Part shown: piece by piece, positions 1-8,469 of the stretch
How the letters are laid out: every line of letters begins with the position of its first letter
How positions within the stretch are numbered: position 1 is the first letter of the stretch
NCBI RefSeq assembly: GCF_003007735.2
Contig: NZ_PXNQ02000006.1
Location: 62,001-126,000, forward strand
From: Paracoccus methylarcula
GTDB lineage: Bacteria; Pseudomonadota; Alphaproteobacteria; Rhodobacterales; Rhodobacteraceae
Direction: 5' to 3'
DNA length: 64,000 nucleotides
Program-made: the position numbers and the translations under genes
Notes under the pieces: model-generated
Databases searched by the model: none
Seen by the model: the letters and a program-made list of their open reading frames with translations, nothing else
Told to the model about the DNA's origin: nothing

Positions 1-2
1 CG

Positions 3-698
3 GGCGGGGTGCTGGTGCCGCCGCCGGGCTGGATCAAGGCCATGCGCGATCTTTGCGCCGAGCACGAGGTCCTGTTCGTCGCCGACGAGGTCATTACCGG
101 TTTCGGGCGCACGGGCCCGCTTTTCGCCTGCGAGGACGAGGGGATCGTGCCGGACCTGATGACCGTCGCAAAGGGCCTGACCTCGGGCTATGTGCCGATG
201 GGCGCGGTGTTCATGCGCAACCATGTCTACGAGACCATCGCCGAAGGCGCAGGCGCGAAGGCGGTGGGGCATGGCTTCACCTATTCCGCGCATCCGGTAT
301 CCGCCGCCGTCGCGCTGGAGGTGCTGGCGCTCTACGAGGGCGGGCTTTTCGAGAATGGCCGCCGGATGGGCGCGCGCCTGATGGCGGGGCTGGCGGAGTT
401 GCGGGATCATCCGCTGGTCGGCGATGTGCGGGGCAGGGGCATGCTGGCGGCGGTCGAGCTGGTCACGGACAAGCGCAACAAGACCCCGCTTCCCGCGGCG
501 CTGGATCCTGCCAACCGCCTGTTCGACCGGGCATGGGAGCAGGGCCTGATCGTTCGGTCCTTCGCGCAGGGAATCCTTGGCTATGCGCCGCCGCTTTGCT
601 GCACGGCGGATGAGATCGACGCCATCGTCGAACGCAGCCGCAAGGTGCTGGACCTGACGCTGGAAGATCCCGAGATCCGCAAGGTGCTTCGCGGATGA
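3..698 (+). CDS. Class III (omega) aminotransferase, 5'-truncated
   Basis: C-terminal part of a PLP-dependent class III aminotransferase; the gene begins before the window and the frame is open from base 3. The acidic motif DEVITGFGRTG (PLP pyridine nitrogen contact) is followed by VAKGLTSGYVPMGA, whose Lys is the Schiff-base lysine. Family members move amino groups from omega-amino acids, amines or beta-alanine/GABA to pyruvate or 2-oxoglutarate; the exact substrate cannot be read from the fragment. It overlaps the next gene by 4 bases (ATGA), so the two are probably translated together. With two semialdehyde/aldehyde dehydrogenases further on, it may feed an omega-amino acid into the same pathway (inference). 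Confidence 0.9.
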   Translation, partial: GGVLVPPPGWIKAMRDLCAEHEVLFVADEVITGFGRTGPLFACEDEGIVPDLMTVAKGLTSGYVPMGAVFMRNHVYETIAEGAGAKAVGHGFTYSAHPVSAAVALEVLALYEGGLFENGRRMGARLMAGLAELRDHPLVGDVRGRGMLAAVELVTDKRNKTPLPAALDPANRLFDRAWEQGLIVRSFAQGILGYAPPLCCTADEIDAIVERSRKVLDLTLEDPEIRKVLRG

Positions 699-1606
699 CG
701 CTGCTCTATCTCTCGACACCCGAGCGGATCGCGGTCTGGGCGCCGCTGCTTGCCGAGGCGGGCGAGGATATGGTGGTCGGAGAAGAGGCGGTCACCGATC
801 CCGCCGCAATCACCCATATCGCCTGCTGGATGCCGCCACGGGACCTGTCGCGTTATCCCAACCTGAAAACCGTGATCAGCGTCGGGGCCGGGGTGGACCA
901 GATGCCACCACTGCCCGAAGGTGTGGCCTTGTCGCGGACCATTGCTCCGGGGATCGAAGAGATGGTCCGGGACTGGGTGGTGATGGCGTCACTGATGTTG
1001 CATCGGGACATGCCGCGCTATCTGGAGCAGGCCGGGCGCGGGGAGTGGGTGACACATCACGCCCGCTTGGCCCGGACCTGCCGCGCAGGCATCATGGGTA
1101 TGGGCCGGATAGGACGGCTTGCAGCACAGAGCCTTGCGGCCCTTGGTTTCCCGGTGGCGGGTTGGAGCCGTTCGGGCGCGCCGGTCGAAGGGCTGGAGGT
1201 CTTTGCCGCCGATACCCTGGGCGATTTCCTGGCGCGGACGGATCTGCTGATCTGCCTGCTGCCCTTGACCGATGAAACGCGGGGGCTGTTGAACGCGCCG
1301 CTATTCGCGCAGTTGCCGCGCGGAGCGCGCCTCGTCCATGCAGGACGCGGGCCGCAGCTTGACATGGAGGCGCTGCGCGCGGCGCTGGACGATGGCCGGT
1401 TGTCCGCCGCCATGCTGGATGTCACCGATCCCGAGCCGCTGCCCGCCGATCATTGGGCCTGGCACGATCCAAGGATCGTCGTGACTCCGCATGTCGCCTC
1501 GCATACCGATCCCGAGGAGGGCGCGCGCCACGTGTTGGCGGTGATGCGCGCCAGCCGCGAAGGCCGGCCGATTCCCGGTCTCGTGGACCCTGGTCGCGGC
1601 TATTGA
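695..1606 (+). CDS. D-2-hydroxyacid dehydrogenase, GhrA-type glyoxylate/hydroxypyruvate reductase
   Basis: 303 aa, full length for the GhrA branch of NAD(P)-dependent 2-hydroxyacid dehydrogenases. The nucleotide-binding motif GMGRIGRLAA lies near residue 135. The catalytic set is visible as Arg in HAGRGPQLD, Glu in DPEPLP and His in PHVASHTD. These enzymes reduce glyoxylate, hydroxypyruvate or related 2-oxoacids. The ATG overlaps the aminotransferase stop (ATGA), which suggests that a 2-oxoacid formed by the transaminase is reduced here, although another 2-oxoacid is equally possible. No upstream ribosome site is needed with this coupling. Confidence 0.88.
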   Translation: MTLLYLSTPERIAVWAPLLAEAGEDMVVGEEAVTDPAAITHIACWMPPRDLSRYPNLKTVISVGAGVDQMPPLPEGVALSRTIAPGIEEMVRDWVVMASLMLHRDMPRYLEQAGRGEWVTHHARLARTCRAGIMGMGRIGRLAAQSLAALGFPVAGWSRSGAPVEGLEVFAADTLGDFLARTDLLICLLPLTDETRGLLNAPLFAQLPRGARLVHAGRGPQLDMEALRAALDDGRLSAAMLDVTDPEPLPADHWAWHDPRIVVTPHVASHTDPEEGARHVLAVMRASREGRPIPGLVDPGRGY

Positions 1607-1616
1607 AACGGCAAGG

Positions 1617-1645
1617 GGAGGGCGCGGCATATCTGACCGCCCTCC
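1617..1645 (+). other. Inverted repeat downstream of the hydroxyacid dehydrogenase
   Basis: Perfect 8-base arms (GGAGGGCG at 1617-1624 and CGCCCTCC at 1638-1645) with a 13-base loop, starting 10 bases after the stop codon. There is no T-run after the second arm, so it is not a classical terminator. It could be a weak 3' stability element that separates this pair from the downstream HAD and ABC genes. The rest of the 214-base gap (1607-1820) holds nothing I recognise. Confidence 0.35.
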
Positions 1646-1820
1646 ACCTCAATACAAAAGAATCTGCCGCTCTCCAGCCGGCATTCAGCGCAAGGATGGC
1701 AGGAACTCCGGCGATGCTGAGGGGAACGGGATGATGAAACCGGGGGCTCCGCACAGCCCGCAGGCATGATTTTCGCCGCAGATGAGTCCTTGCGGCACGG
1801 ACAGGAAAGGACCGCCGAAG

Positions 1821-2552
1821 ATGGCGACACAAACCGCCGCGAAACCGCTGACCGCGTTTTCCCATGTCAGCTTCGATGTCGTCGGCACGCTGATCGATTT
1901 CGAGGACGCCATCAAGAACGGGCTTGCCCGGATCGCCGGGGATGCCGGGGTCGATATCGATGGCGAGGCGGCGTTGACCGTCTATCGCAAGGCGCGTTAC
2001 CAGCCCGAGGCGCTGCGCTTTCCAGACGATCTCGGCCGTTGCTATGGCCGGATCGCCGCCGAGCTGGGCCTGCCGGACAATGAGGAGAACCGCCGCCTGA
2101 TGATCGAGGCCGTGGGTGAAGCGGAACCCTTTCCCGACAGTGTCGAGGCGATGGCGCGGCTCAAGGCGCGCTACAAGCTGATCGCGATGACGAATGCGCG
2201 CCGTTGGGCCTTCGAGAAATACGAGAAAAAGCTGGGCATGCCGTTCTGGGCCAGCTTCACCACGGATGAGACCGGCACGGAAAAGCCGGATCCGGCCTTT
2301 TTCCACCAGGTATTCGCGCATGTAGAGCGCGATGGCGGCAGCAGGGCCGACATATTGCACACGGCGCAAAGCCAGTATCACGACATCGGGATTTCTCGCG
2401 AGTTGGGCATGACCAATGCCTGGATCGCGCGCCGCCATGCGCAGCAGGGTTATGGCGGAACCATCGAGCCCGCGCGGTTCACGGAACCCGATTACCGTTT
2501 CAACGCGCTGATCGAACTGGCCGAGACGGCCGATCGCGCCTTCGGTCGATGA
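1821..2552 (+). CDS. HAD-superfamily hydrolase (haloacid dehalogenase type II-like)
   Basis: 243 aa from the ATG at 1821; AGGAAAGGA lies about 10 bases upstream, and an earlier in-frame ATG at 1782 has no such site. HAD motif I is FDVVGTLID, with the nucleophile Asp. The second Asp of phosphatases (DxD) is Val, as in 2-haloacid dehalogenase-like members. Motif II is the Thr-Asn of MTNARRW and motif III the Lys of EKPDPAFF. The real substrate is unknown. It lies directly upstream of an ABC importer gene, so it may act on the imported compound (inference). Confidence 0.8.
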   Translation: MATQTAAKPLTAFSHVSFDVVGTLIDFEDAIKNGLARIAGDAGVDIDGEAALTVYRKARYQPEALRFPDDLGRCYGRIAAELGLPDNEENRRLMIEAVGEAEPFPDSVEAMARLKARYKLIAMTNARRWAFEKYEKKLGMPFWASFTTDETGTEKPDPAFFHQVFAHVERDGGSRADILHTAQSQYHDIGISRELGMTNAWIARRHAQQGYGGTIEPARFTEPDYRFNALIELAETADRAFGR

Positions 2553-2626
2553 GATCACTTTACCACAAAGGTCCGAAACGGCGGCAAGAACCGGGTGGGG
2601 CCATAACAACGACAGGGAACCAGAAA

Positions 2627-4240
2627 ATGATCAGGAACACACCTACCAACTGGACCGGCCGTGACGATGCGATGGTCGAGAACGCGATCCGCCGCGGTGC
2701 GTCGCGCCGCGAACTTCTGAAGATGCTGATGGGCTCGGGCGTGGCGTTGTCGATGGGCAGCGGGCTGTTGCTGCGCGCGGGCGAGGCCGTGGCCGCGACC
2801 CCGGTCAGCGGCGGCAATCTCAAGGCGGCGGGCTGGTCGGCTTCGACTGCCGACACCCTCGATCCGGCCAAGGCATCGCTTTCGACCGATTACACGCGCT
2901 GCTGCGCCTTCTACAACCGCCTCACCTTCCTGGACGAGAATGGCGATGTGCAGATGGAACTGGCCGAAACGGTCGAATCGGATGACGCCAGGACCTGGCA
3001 AGTCAAGCTGAGATCCGGCGTCGCCTTCCATAACGGCAAGACGCTGAGTTCGGCCGATGTCGTCTATTCGCTCAAGCGGCATCTTGACGAGAGCGTCGGT
3101 TCCAAGGCCAATTCGATTGCCAAGCAGATGGCCGAGATCGAGGCGGTGGATGACCTGACCGTCAAGATCGTGCTGACCGAGCCCAATGCCGACCTGCCCA
3201 CGATCCTGTCGCTGCATCACTTCATGATCATCGCGGACGGGGTCACGGATTTCTCGACCGCCGACGGCACCGGCGCCTTCATCTGCGAATCCTTCGAGCC
3301 CGGCGTGCGCTCGGTCGCGGTGAAGAACCCGAATTACTTCAAGGAGCAGGGACCCTATCTCGACAGTTTCGAGTATTTCGCGATCTCGGACAACAACGCC
3401 CGGGTGAACGCGGTGCTTTCGGGCGACATCCAGCTTGCGGCGGCGGTGAACCCGCGCTCGTTGCGGATGCTCGAGGGGCAATCGCATGTGGAAACCTCGA
3501 TCACCACGGGCGGGAATTATACCAACCTGAATATCCGGCTTGACCTGGAACCCGGCGCCAAGGCCGGTTTCATCGAGGGGATGAAGCACCTGGTCAATCG
3601 CGAGGCGATCCAGAAATCCGTGCTGCGCGGCCTGGCCGAGATCGGCAATGACCAGCCCGTTTCCCCCGCGGACCGTTATCACAATCCGGAACTGAAACCA
3701 CGCGCATACGACCCCGAGAAGGCCAAGTCACTGTTCGAGAAAGCGGGTGTGCTGGGGCAGGCGATCCCGATCGTCACCTCGGATGCCGCGACCTCGGCCG
3801 TCGATATGGCCATGGTGGTGCAGCAGGCCGGGGCCGAGATCGGCATGCCCTTCGATGTGCAACGGGTTCCGTCCGACGGCTACTGGTCCAATTACTGGCT
3901 GAAGGAAGCGGTCCATTTCGGCAATATCAACCCGCGCCCGACGCCCGATATCCTGTTCTCGCTGCTTTACGCCTCGGATGCGCCGTGGAACGAAAGCCAG
4001 TACAAGTCCGAGAAGTTCGACAAGATGATGGTCGAGGCGCGTGGCCTTCTGGATGAGGAGAAGCGGACCGCCATCTATTGGGAGATGCAGGAGATGGTCG
4101 CCAACGAGGCGGGCACGATCATCCCGGCCTATATCTCGAATGTCGATGCGCTTTCGACGCGGCTGAAGGGCTTGCGTCCGAACCCCCTGGGCGGACAGAT
4201 GGGCTACGCTTTCGCGGAATATGTCTGGCTGGAAGGCTGA
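2627..4240 (+). CDS. ABC transporter substrate-binding protein, family 5 (peptide/nickel/opine type)
   Basis: 537 aa from the ATG at 2627 (AGGGA 10 bases upstream); longer starts have no ribosome site. The N-terminus carries SRRELLKMLM followed by a hydrophobic stretch ending AVA, which fits a Tat signal peptide and periplasmic export. The mature protein has the family-5 pattern (LDPAKAS near the start, then VAFHNGKTLSSADVVYSL, the SBP_bac_5 signature). Ligands of this family include di/oligopeptides, nickel and opines. It is the first gene of a complete SBP-permease-permease-ATPase set, and the neighbouring amino-acid-type catabolic enzymes suggest an amino-acid derivative (inference). Confidence 0.92.
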   Translation: MIRNTPTNWTGRDDAMVENAIRRGASRRELLKMLMGSGVALSMGSGLLLRAGEAVAATPVSGGNLKAAGWSASTADTLDPAKASLSTDYTRCCAFYNRLTFLDENGDVQMELAETVESDDARTWQVKLRSGVAFHNGKTLSSADVVYSLKRHLDESVGSKANSIAKQMAEIEAVDDLTVKIVLTEPNADLPTILSLHHFMIIADGVTDFSTADGTGAFICESFEPGVRSVAVKNPNYFKEQGPYLDSFEYFAISDNNARVNAVLSGDIQLAAAVNPRSLRMLEGQSHVETSITTGGNYTNLNIRLDLEPGAKAGFIEGMKHLVNREAIQKSVLRGLAEIGNDQPVSPADRYHNPELKPRAYDPEKAKSLFEKAGVLGQAIPIVTSDAATSAVDMAMVVQQAGAEIGMPFDVQRVPSDGYWSNYWLKEAVHFGNINPRPTPDILFSLLYASDAPWNESQYKSEKFDKMMVEARGLLDEEKRTAIYWEMQEMVANEAGTIIPAYISNVDALSTRLKGLRPNPLGGQMGYAFAEYVWLEG

Positions 4241-4265
4241 CCCCCGCCTGCCCGTCCGACACGGT

Positions 4266-4287
4266 CCGCGCATGTGACAATGCGCGG
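4266..4287 (+). promoter_or_regulatory. Stem-loop between binding-protein and permease genes
   Basis: Perfect 8-base arms CCGCGCAT/ATGCGCGG with a 6-base loop, 25 bases after the binding-protein stop and 33 before the permease start. There is no T-run. A hairpin in this place is common in ABC operons, where it stabilises the upstream mRNA so that the binding protein is made in excess over the membrane parts. That role is inferred from position. Confidence 0.55.
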
Positions 4288-4319
4288 GCGAACGCCCCTT
4301 CGATTCAGGGAGACAGGTC

Positions 4320-5278
4320 TTGCTTCGATCCAAAACGACATGGCTGCTGATCGGCAAGCGGCTCGGGATTGCGCTGATCACGCTGGTCATCGTGTCTTTC
4401 GCGGTTTTCTTCGCGACCGAACTGTTGCCCGGAGACGTGGCCGAGATCCTTCTGGGACAGGCCGCCACACCCGAGGCCGTGGCCGGGCTGCGCGAGGCGA
4501 TGGGTCTTGATGAACCGGCGCTGATGCGCTTTCTGGGCTGGCTTGGCGGTTTGCTGACCGGGGATCTGGGCACCTCCTATGTCAACAGGATGGAGATCGC
4601 CGAATTGCTGTCGGGCCGGCTGGCCAATTCGCTGCGGCTTGCCGGGATCGTCACCATCATATGTGTGCCGGTTGCGCTGTCGCTTGGCATCGTCGCGGCG
4701 ATGTGGCGGGGGAGCCTGCTTGACCGGGCGGTGTCCATGTTGACGATCTCGGTCATCTCGGTGCCCGAATTCATGGTCGCGACCCTGGCGGTGCTGATCT
4801 TCGCGGTCTGGCTGGGCTGGTTGCCCGCGCTCAGCTATGGCGTCAATGTGGACAGCCTTGGCGCCATGCTGCGCGCCTATGCGATGCCTGTCATCACGCT
4901 CAGCTTCGTCGTGTCGGCCCAGATGATCCGGATGACCCGTGCGGCGGTAATCGAAACGATCAACACTCCCTATGTCGAGATGGCGCTGCTCAAGGGCGCC
5001 TCGCGCAAGCGCATGGTCCTGGTCCATGCCCTGCCCAACGCGCTTGGACCCATCGCCAATGCGGTGGCGCTGTCGCTGTCCTACCTGGTCGGAGGGGTGA
5101 TCATCGTCGAGACGGTGTTCAACTATCCCGGTGTCGCCAAGCTGATGGTGGACGCGGTGTCCACCCGTGACCTGCCGCTGATCCAGTCCTGTGCGATGAT
5201 CTTCTGCGTCAGCTACCTGAGCCTGACGACGCTCGCCGACATGATCGCCATCCTCTCCAACCCGAGCTGCGCCATTGA
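4320..5278 (+). CDS. ABC transporter permease, DppB/OppB type (frame break near its end)
   Basis: Inner-membrane permease with six predicted TM segments and the EAA loop around MALLKGASRKRMVLVHALPN. No ATG is in place: the start is TTG at 4320, 8 bases after GGGAG. As sequenced, the frame runs past the family's usual end to 5477 with a 68-residue tail overlapping the next gene. Adding one G at about 5266 (GAG to GAGG) gives ILSNPRLRH followed by TGA at 5276-5278, which is the normal C-terminus and a TGATG overlap with the next start. The repaired protein is 319 aa. The break is therefore best read as one missing base. Confidence 0.9.
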
Positions 5279-6144
5279 TGACCGTTTCCTTCAGAACCTC
5301 CCGTTTTCTTCGCCTGCCCACTCCCCGGAGCATGGGCTATGCCTTCAACTGGACCGGCCGTATCGGCCTTGCCGTCATGCTGTTCTGGGCGGTGATCGCC
5401 GTCGCCGGACGATGGCTTGCCCCATATCCGCCGGGCGAGATCGTGGGCTGGGATTATTTCGGCCCGATGAGCGGTGAATTCTGGATGGGCACCGATTATC
5501 TTGGCCGTGACATCCTTTCGCGCATCCTGATGGGCGCGCGCTTTACCGTCGGCATCGCCCTGGCGGCGGTGACGCTGGCCGTGGCCATCGGCGTCGTCCT
5601 TGGCATGATCGCCGCGGTGCTGGGCGGCTGGTTCGACACGCTGCTGTCGCGGCTGCTTGATGCCTTCAACGGCATCCCCTCGCTGCTGTTCGGTCTCGTG
5701 GTCGTGGCTGCCGTGGGCTCGTCGATCCCGGTGCTGATCCTGACGCTGACGGCAATCTACATGCCCGGCTCCTTCCGTTTCGCCCGGGCGCTGGCGGTGA
5801 ATATCAACACGATGGATTTCGTCACCGTGGCCCGGGCGCGGGGCGAGGGCACGGCCTACCTGATCACCCGCGAGATTTTCCCCAACATCCTCGGCCCGGT
5901 GCTGGCCGATCTGGGGCTGCGTTTCGTCTTCATCGTGCTGGTCCTGTCGGGACTGTCCTTCCTTGGACTGGGCGTGCAGCCGCCGAATGCCGATTGGGGT
6001 GCATTGGTGCGGGAGAACATCGAGGGGCTGAGCCTTGGCGCACCGGCCGTGGTGTTTCCCTCGATCGCCATCGCCTCTCTGACCATCTCGGTGAACATGT
6101 TCATCGACAACCTTCCCACCAGGATCCGCGACAGGAGCGACTGA
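5278..6144 (+). CDS. ABC transporter permease, DppC/OppC type
   Basis: 288 aa from the ATG at 5278, chosen because it overlaps the repaired stop of the upstream permease (TGATG). N-terminal TM (LAVMLFWAVIAVAG), periplasmic segment with GTDYLGRDILSR, then the permease core with EAA loop VARARGEGTAYLITREIFPN. Family-typical length and layout for the second membrane subunit. It overlaps the ATPase gene by ATGA, so translation of the importer is coupled. Confidence 0.93.
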   Translation: MTVSFRTSRFLRLPTPRSMGYAFNWTGRIGLAVMLFWAVIAVAGRWLAPYPPGEIVGWDYFGPMSGEFWMGTDYLGRDILSRILMGARFTVGIALAAVTLAVAIGVVLGMIAAVLGGWFDTLLSRLLDAFNGIPSLLFGLVVVAAVGSSIPVLILTLTAIYMPGSFRFARALAVNINTMDFVTVARARGEGTAYLITREIFPNILGPVLADLGLRFVFIVLVLSGLSFLGLGVQPPNADWGALVRENIEGLSLGAPAVVFPSIAIASLTISVNMFIDNLPTRIRDRSD

Positions 6145-7808
6145 TGACCGATACCCCCCTCGTTTCCGTCCGTGACCTGAAGATCGGCGCCGTCACCGAT
6201 GCGGGCCGCAAGGTCGAGATCATCCGCGGTGTGAGCTTTGACATCGCCCCCGGTGAGATCCTCGCCCTGATCGGAGAATCCGGCTCGGGCAAGACCACCA
6301 TCGCGCTTTCGCTGATGGGGCATGCCCGCAGCGGGTGCAGCATCGATGGCGGCAATATCCGTGTCGGCACCCATGACGTCACCGCCATGTCCGAGACGGC
6401 GCGTGCCGGGTTGCGCGGGACCGAAGTGTCCTATGTGCCCCAATCGGCGGCGGCGGCCTTCAACCCTTCAAAGCGGATCATGGATCAGGTGATCGAGATC
6501 ACCGCCATTCACAAGCTGATGCCCCGCGCGCAGGCCGAGGCGCAGGCGAGGGACCTGTTCCGGGCGCTTGCGCTGCCCGATCCCGATCAGATCGGCCGGC
6601 GTTATCCGCACCAGGTCTCGGGCGGGCAGTTGCAGCGACTGTCGGCGGCGATGGCGCTGATCGGGGACCCGAAGCTGGTGATCTTCGACGAGCCGACCAC
6701 CGCGCTGGACGTGACGACGCAGATCGAGGTGCTGCGCGCCTTTCGTTCGGTGATGGAGAAGACCGGCATGGCCGGGGTTTATGTCAGCCACGATCTTGCC
6801 GTGGTGGCGCAGATCGCGGATCGCATCGTGGTGCTGAAGAACGGCGAAATACAGGAAGTCGGCACGACCGGGCAGATCCTGCATGCTCCGCGCCATCACT
6901 ATACGAAGGAATTGCTGGCCGCGTTCGAACCGGTGCCGCATGTGCCGGCCGGTGGGCGGGATGCGCCCGAAGATCAGGCGGTTCTGGAAGTCAGCGGGCT
7001 TTGCGCGGGTTATGGCGCGCTGGTCAACGGTGAGCCCAGGGCAAAGGTGCTGCAGAATGTGAATTTCCGCCTGGAACGCGGCCGGAACCTGGGCGTGATC
7101 GGCGAAAGCGGCTCGGGCAAATCGACATTGGCGCGGGCGATTGCCGGTATCCTGCCCGCCTATCGCGGAAAGGTGCTCCTCGACGGGCAGAAACTGGAAC
7201 CTGCCCTGCATGCCCGCCGCAAGGAGGATCTGCGCCGCGCCCAGATTGTCTTCCAGCTTGCCGATACCGCCCTGAACCCGGCCCATTCCATTGGCACGAT
7301 CATCGGCAGGCCGCTGAATTTCTATCACGGATTGCGCGGCGCGAAACGCGAGGCACGGGTGGCCGAACTGCTCGACATGGTGCGCCTCCCCGCTGCCTTG
7401 CGTCACCGCTTGCCATCCGAACTTTCAGGAGGCCAGAAGCAGCGAGTCAATCTTGCCCGCGCCCTTGCCGCAGAACCAGACCTGATCCTGTGCGACGAGA
7501 TCACCTCGGCGCTGGATACGGTTGTCGCCGCCGCCATCCTCGACCTGCTCAAGGAGTTACAGGGCGAGTTGGGCCTGAGTTACATGTTCATCAGCCACGA
7601 CCTTTCGACTGTCGAGGCGATCTGCGACGATGTGCTGGTGATGTACAAGGGCGAGGTGGTCGAGGCCCTGCCCGCGGCCCGCATGTCCAGCGAGGCGACG
7701 CATCCCTATTCCCGGCTGCTCATTTCCTCGGTGCCGCAGCTCGATCCCGGCTGGCTGACCGGGCTGGAACAGGACCCCGAACTGGTCGCGGCATTCGCGC
7801 AACGATGA
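6144..7808 (+). CDS. ABC transporter ATP-binding protein, fused DppD-DppF type
   Basis: 554 aa holding two complete nucleotide-binding domains. The first has Walker A GESGSGKTT, signature SGGQLQR and Walker B LVIFDEPTTALD; the second has Walker A GESGSGKST, signature SGGQKQR and Walker B LILCDEITSALD. The C-terminal oligopeptide-transporter extension follows the first domain. One polypeptide therefore replaces the usual two ATPases. The start at 6144 is fixed by the ATGA overlap with the permease. The second Walker B has Ile in place of the usual Pro after Glu, which is tolerated in this family. Confidence 0.94.
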   Translation: MTDTPLVSVRDLKIGAVTDAGRKVEIIRGVSFDIAPGEILALIGESGSGKTTIALSLMGHARSGCSIDGGNIRVGTHDVTAMSETARAGLRGTEVSYVPQSAAAAFNPSKRIMDQVIEITAIHKLMPRAQAEAQARDLFRALALPDPDQIGRRYPHQVSGGQLQRLSAAMALIGDPKLVIFDEPTTALDVTTQIEVLRAFRSVMEKTGMAGVYVSHDLAVVAQIADRIVVLKNGEIQEVGTTGQILHAPRHHYTKELLAAFEPVPHVPAGGRDAPEDQAVLEVSGLCAGYGALVNGEPRAKVLQNVNFRLERGRNLGVIGESGSGKSTLARAIAGILPAYRGKVLLDGQKLEPALHARRKEDLRRAQIVFQLADTALNPAHSIGTIIGRPLNFYHGLRGAKREARVAELLDMVRLPAALRHRLPSELSGGQKQRVNLARALAAEPDLILCDEITSALDTVVAAAILDLLKELQGELGLSYMFISHDLSTVEAICDDVLVMYKGEVVEALPAARMSSEATHPYSRLLISSVPQLDPGWLTGLEQDPELVAAFAQR

Positions 7809-7812
7809 GCGG

Positions 7813-8307
7813 TCAGTCCCGGTCGGCAAACAGCCGGGTCAGCGGGATCTGCGTCTTGACGAAGGGGGTCTTTATCACGACGTAGCTGAAATAGCGCTCG
7901 ATCCCGATCTCGCGGTCGATCAGCGCCTCGATGATCGTCTGGTAATCGACGATTCCCGCCGTGACGAATTTCACCAGGTAATCATAACCACCTGAAATCA
8001 GGTGGCATTCGACGCAGCTATCGATCTTTTCCAATGCCTCCTGAAAGCGGGCGAAATCGATCTGCCGGTGGTTCTTGAGCGTGAACTCGGTAAAGACGGT
8101 CAATGTTTCGCCCAGCTTGGCGACATCGATCTGGGCCGAGTAGCCCGAGATATATCCGGCCTTCTGCAGCTTCTTGACCCGCATCAGGCAGGGAGAGGGC
8201 GACAGATGCACCAGATCCGCCAGTTCCACATTGGTGATCCGCCCGTTGCGCTGCAGTTCGGCAAGAATCCTGATATCGATCCGATCCAGTTTCAGGCGGG
8301 TGCTCAT
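7813..8307 (-). CDS. Lrp/AsnC family transcriptional regulator
   Basis: 164 aa. N-terminal winged helix (LDRIDIRILAELQRNGRITNVELAD, then helix LSPSPCLMRVKKL), followed by the RAM/AsnC ligand-binding domain containing SGGYDYLVKFV. Lrp-family proteins sense amino acids and usually control nearby uptake or catabolic genes. It is convergent with the importer (4-base gap) and divergent from the flavoenzyme at 8470. The shared 162-base gap has a nested inverted repeat that could be its operator. Regulation of 8470-9798 and of itself is the natural prediction (inference). Confidence 0.92.
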   Translation of the reverse strand: MSTRLKLDRIDIRILAELQRNGRITNVELADLVHLSPSPCLMRVKKLQKAGYISGYSAQIDVAKLGETLTVFTEFTLKNHRQIDFARFQEALEKIDSCVECHLISGGYDYLVKFVTAGIVDYQTIIEALIDREIGIERYFSYVVIKTPFVKTQIPLTRLFADRD

Positions 8308-8326
8308 CGGTTCGCTCCTTCGCTCC

Positions 8327-8367
8327 GGCAGGGCGCGGCTGTCTTGTGAAAGACGTATCGCCCTGCC
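8327..8367. promoter_or_regulatory. Nested inverted repeats in the lrp/flavoenzyme divergent region
   Basis: Outer arms are perfect over 9 bases (GGCAGGGCG at 8327-8335, CGCCCTGCC at 8359-8367). Inside them lies a second perfect repeat, GTCTT-GTGA-AAGAC (8341-8354). The element starts 20 bases upstream of the lrp start and ends about 100 bases before the flavoenzyme start. The position suits an Lrp-type operator or a leader hairpin; the sequence alone does not decide which. Confidence 0.5.
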
Positions 8368-8469
8368 AAGTCAACATGCTTCAACATGAAATGCTGCCCT
8401 TTGCCAATGATCCGGCAGATGCCTTTGGCAGAGTGCGGGTAAGGTTTCGGAAAAAGATCGGAGACTGCC

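Noticed and set aside
5278..5477. 68-residue C-terminal extension of the DppB-type permease
   Set aside because: It reads another frame of the next gene; one added base restores the normal family end.
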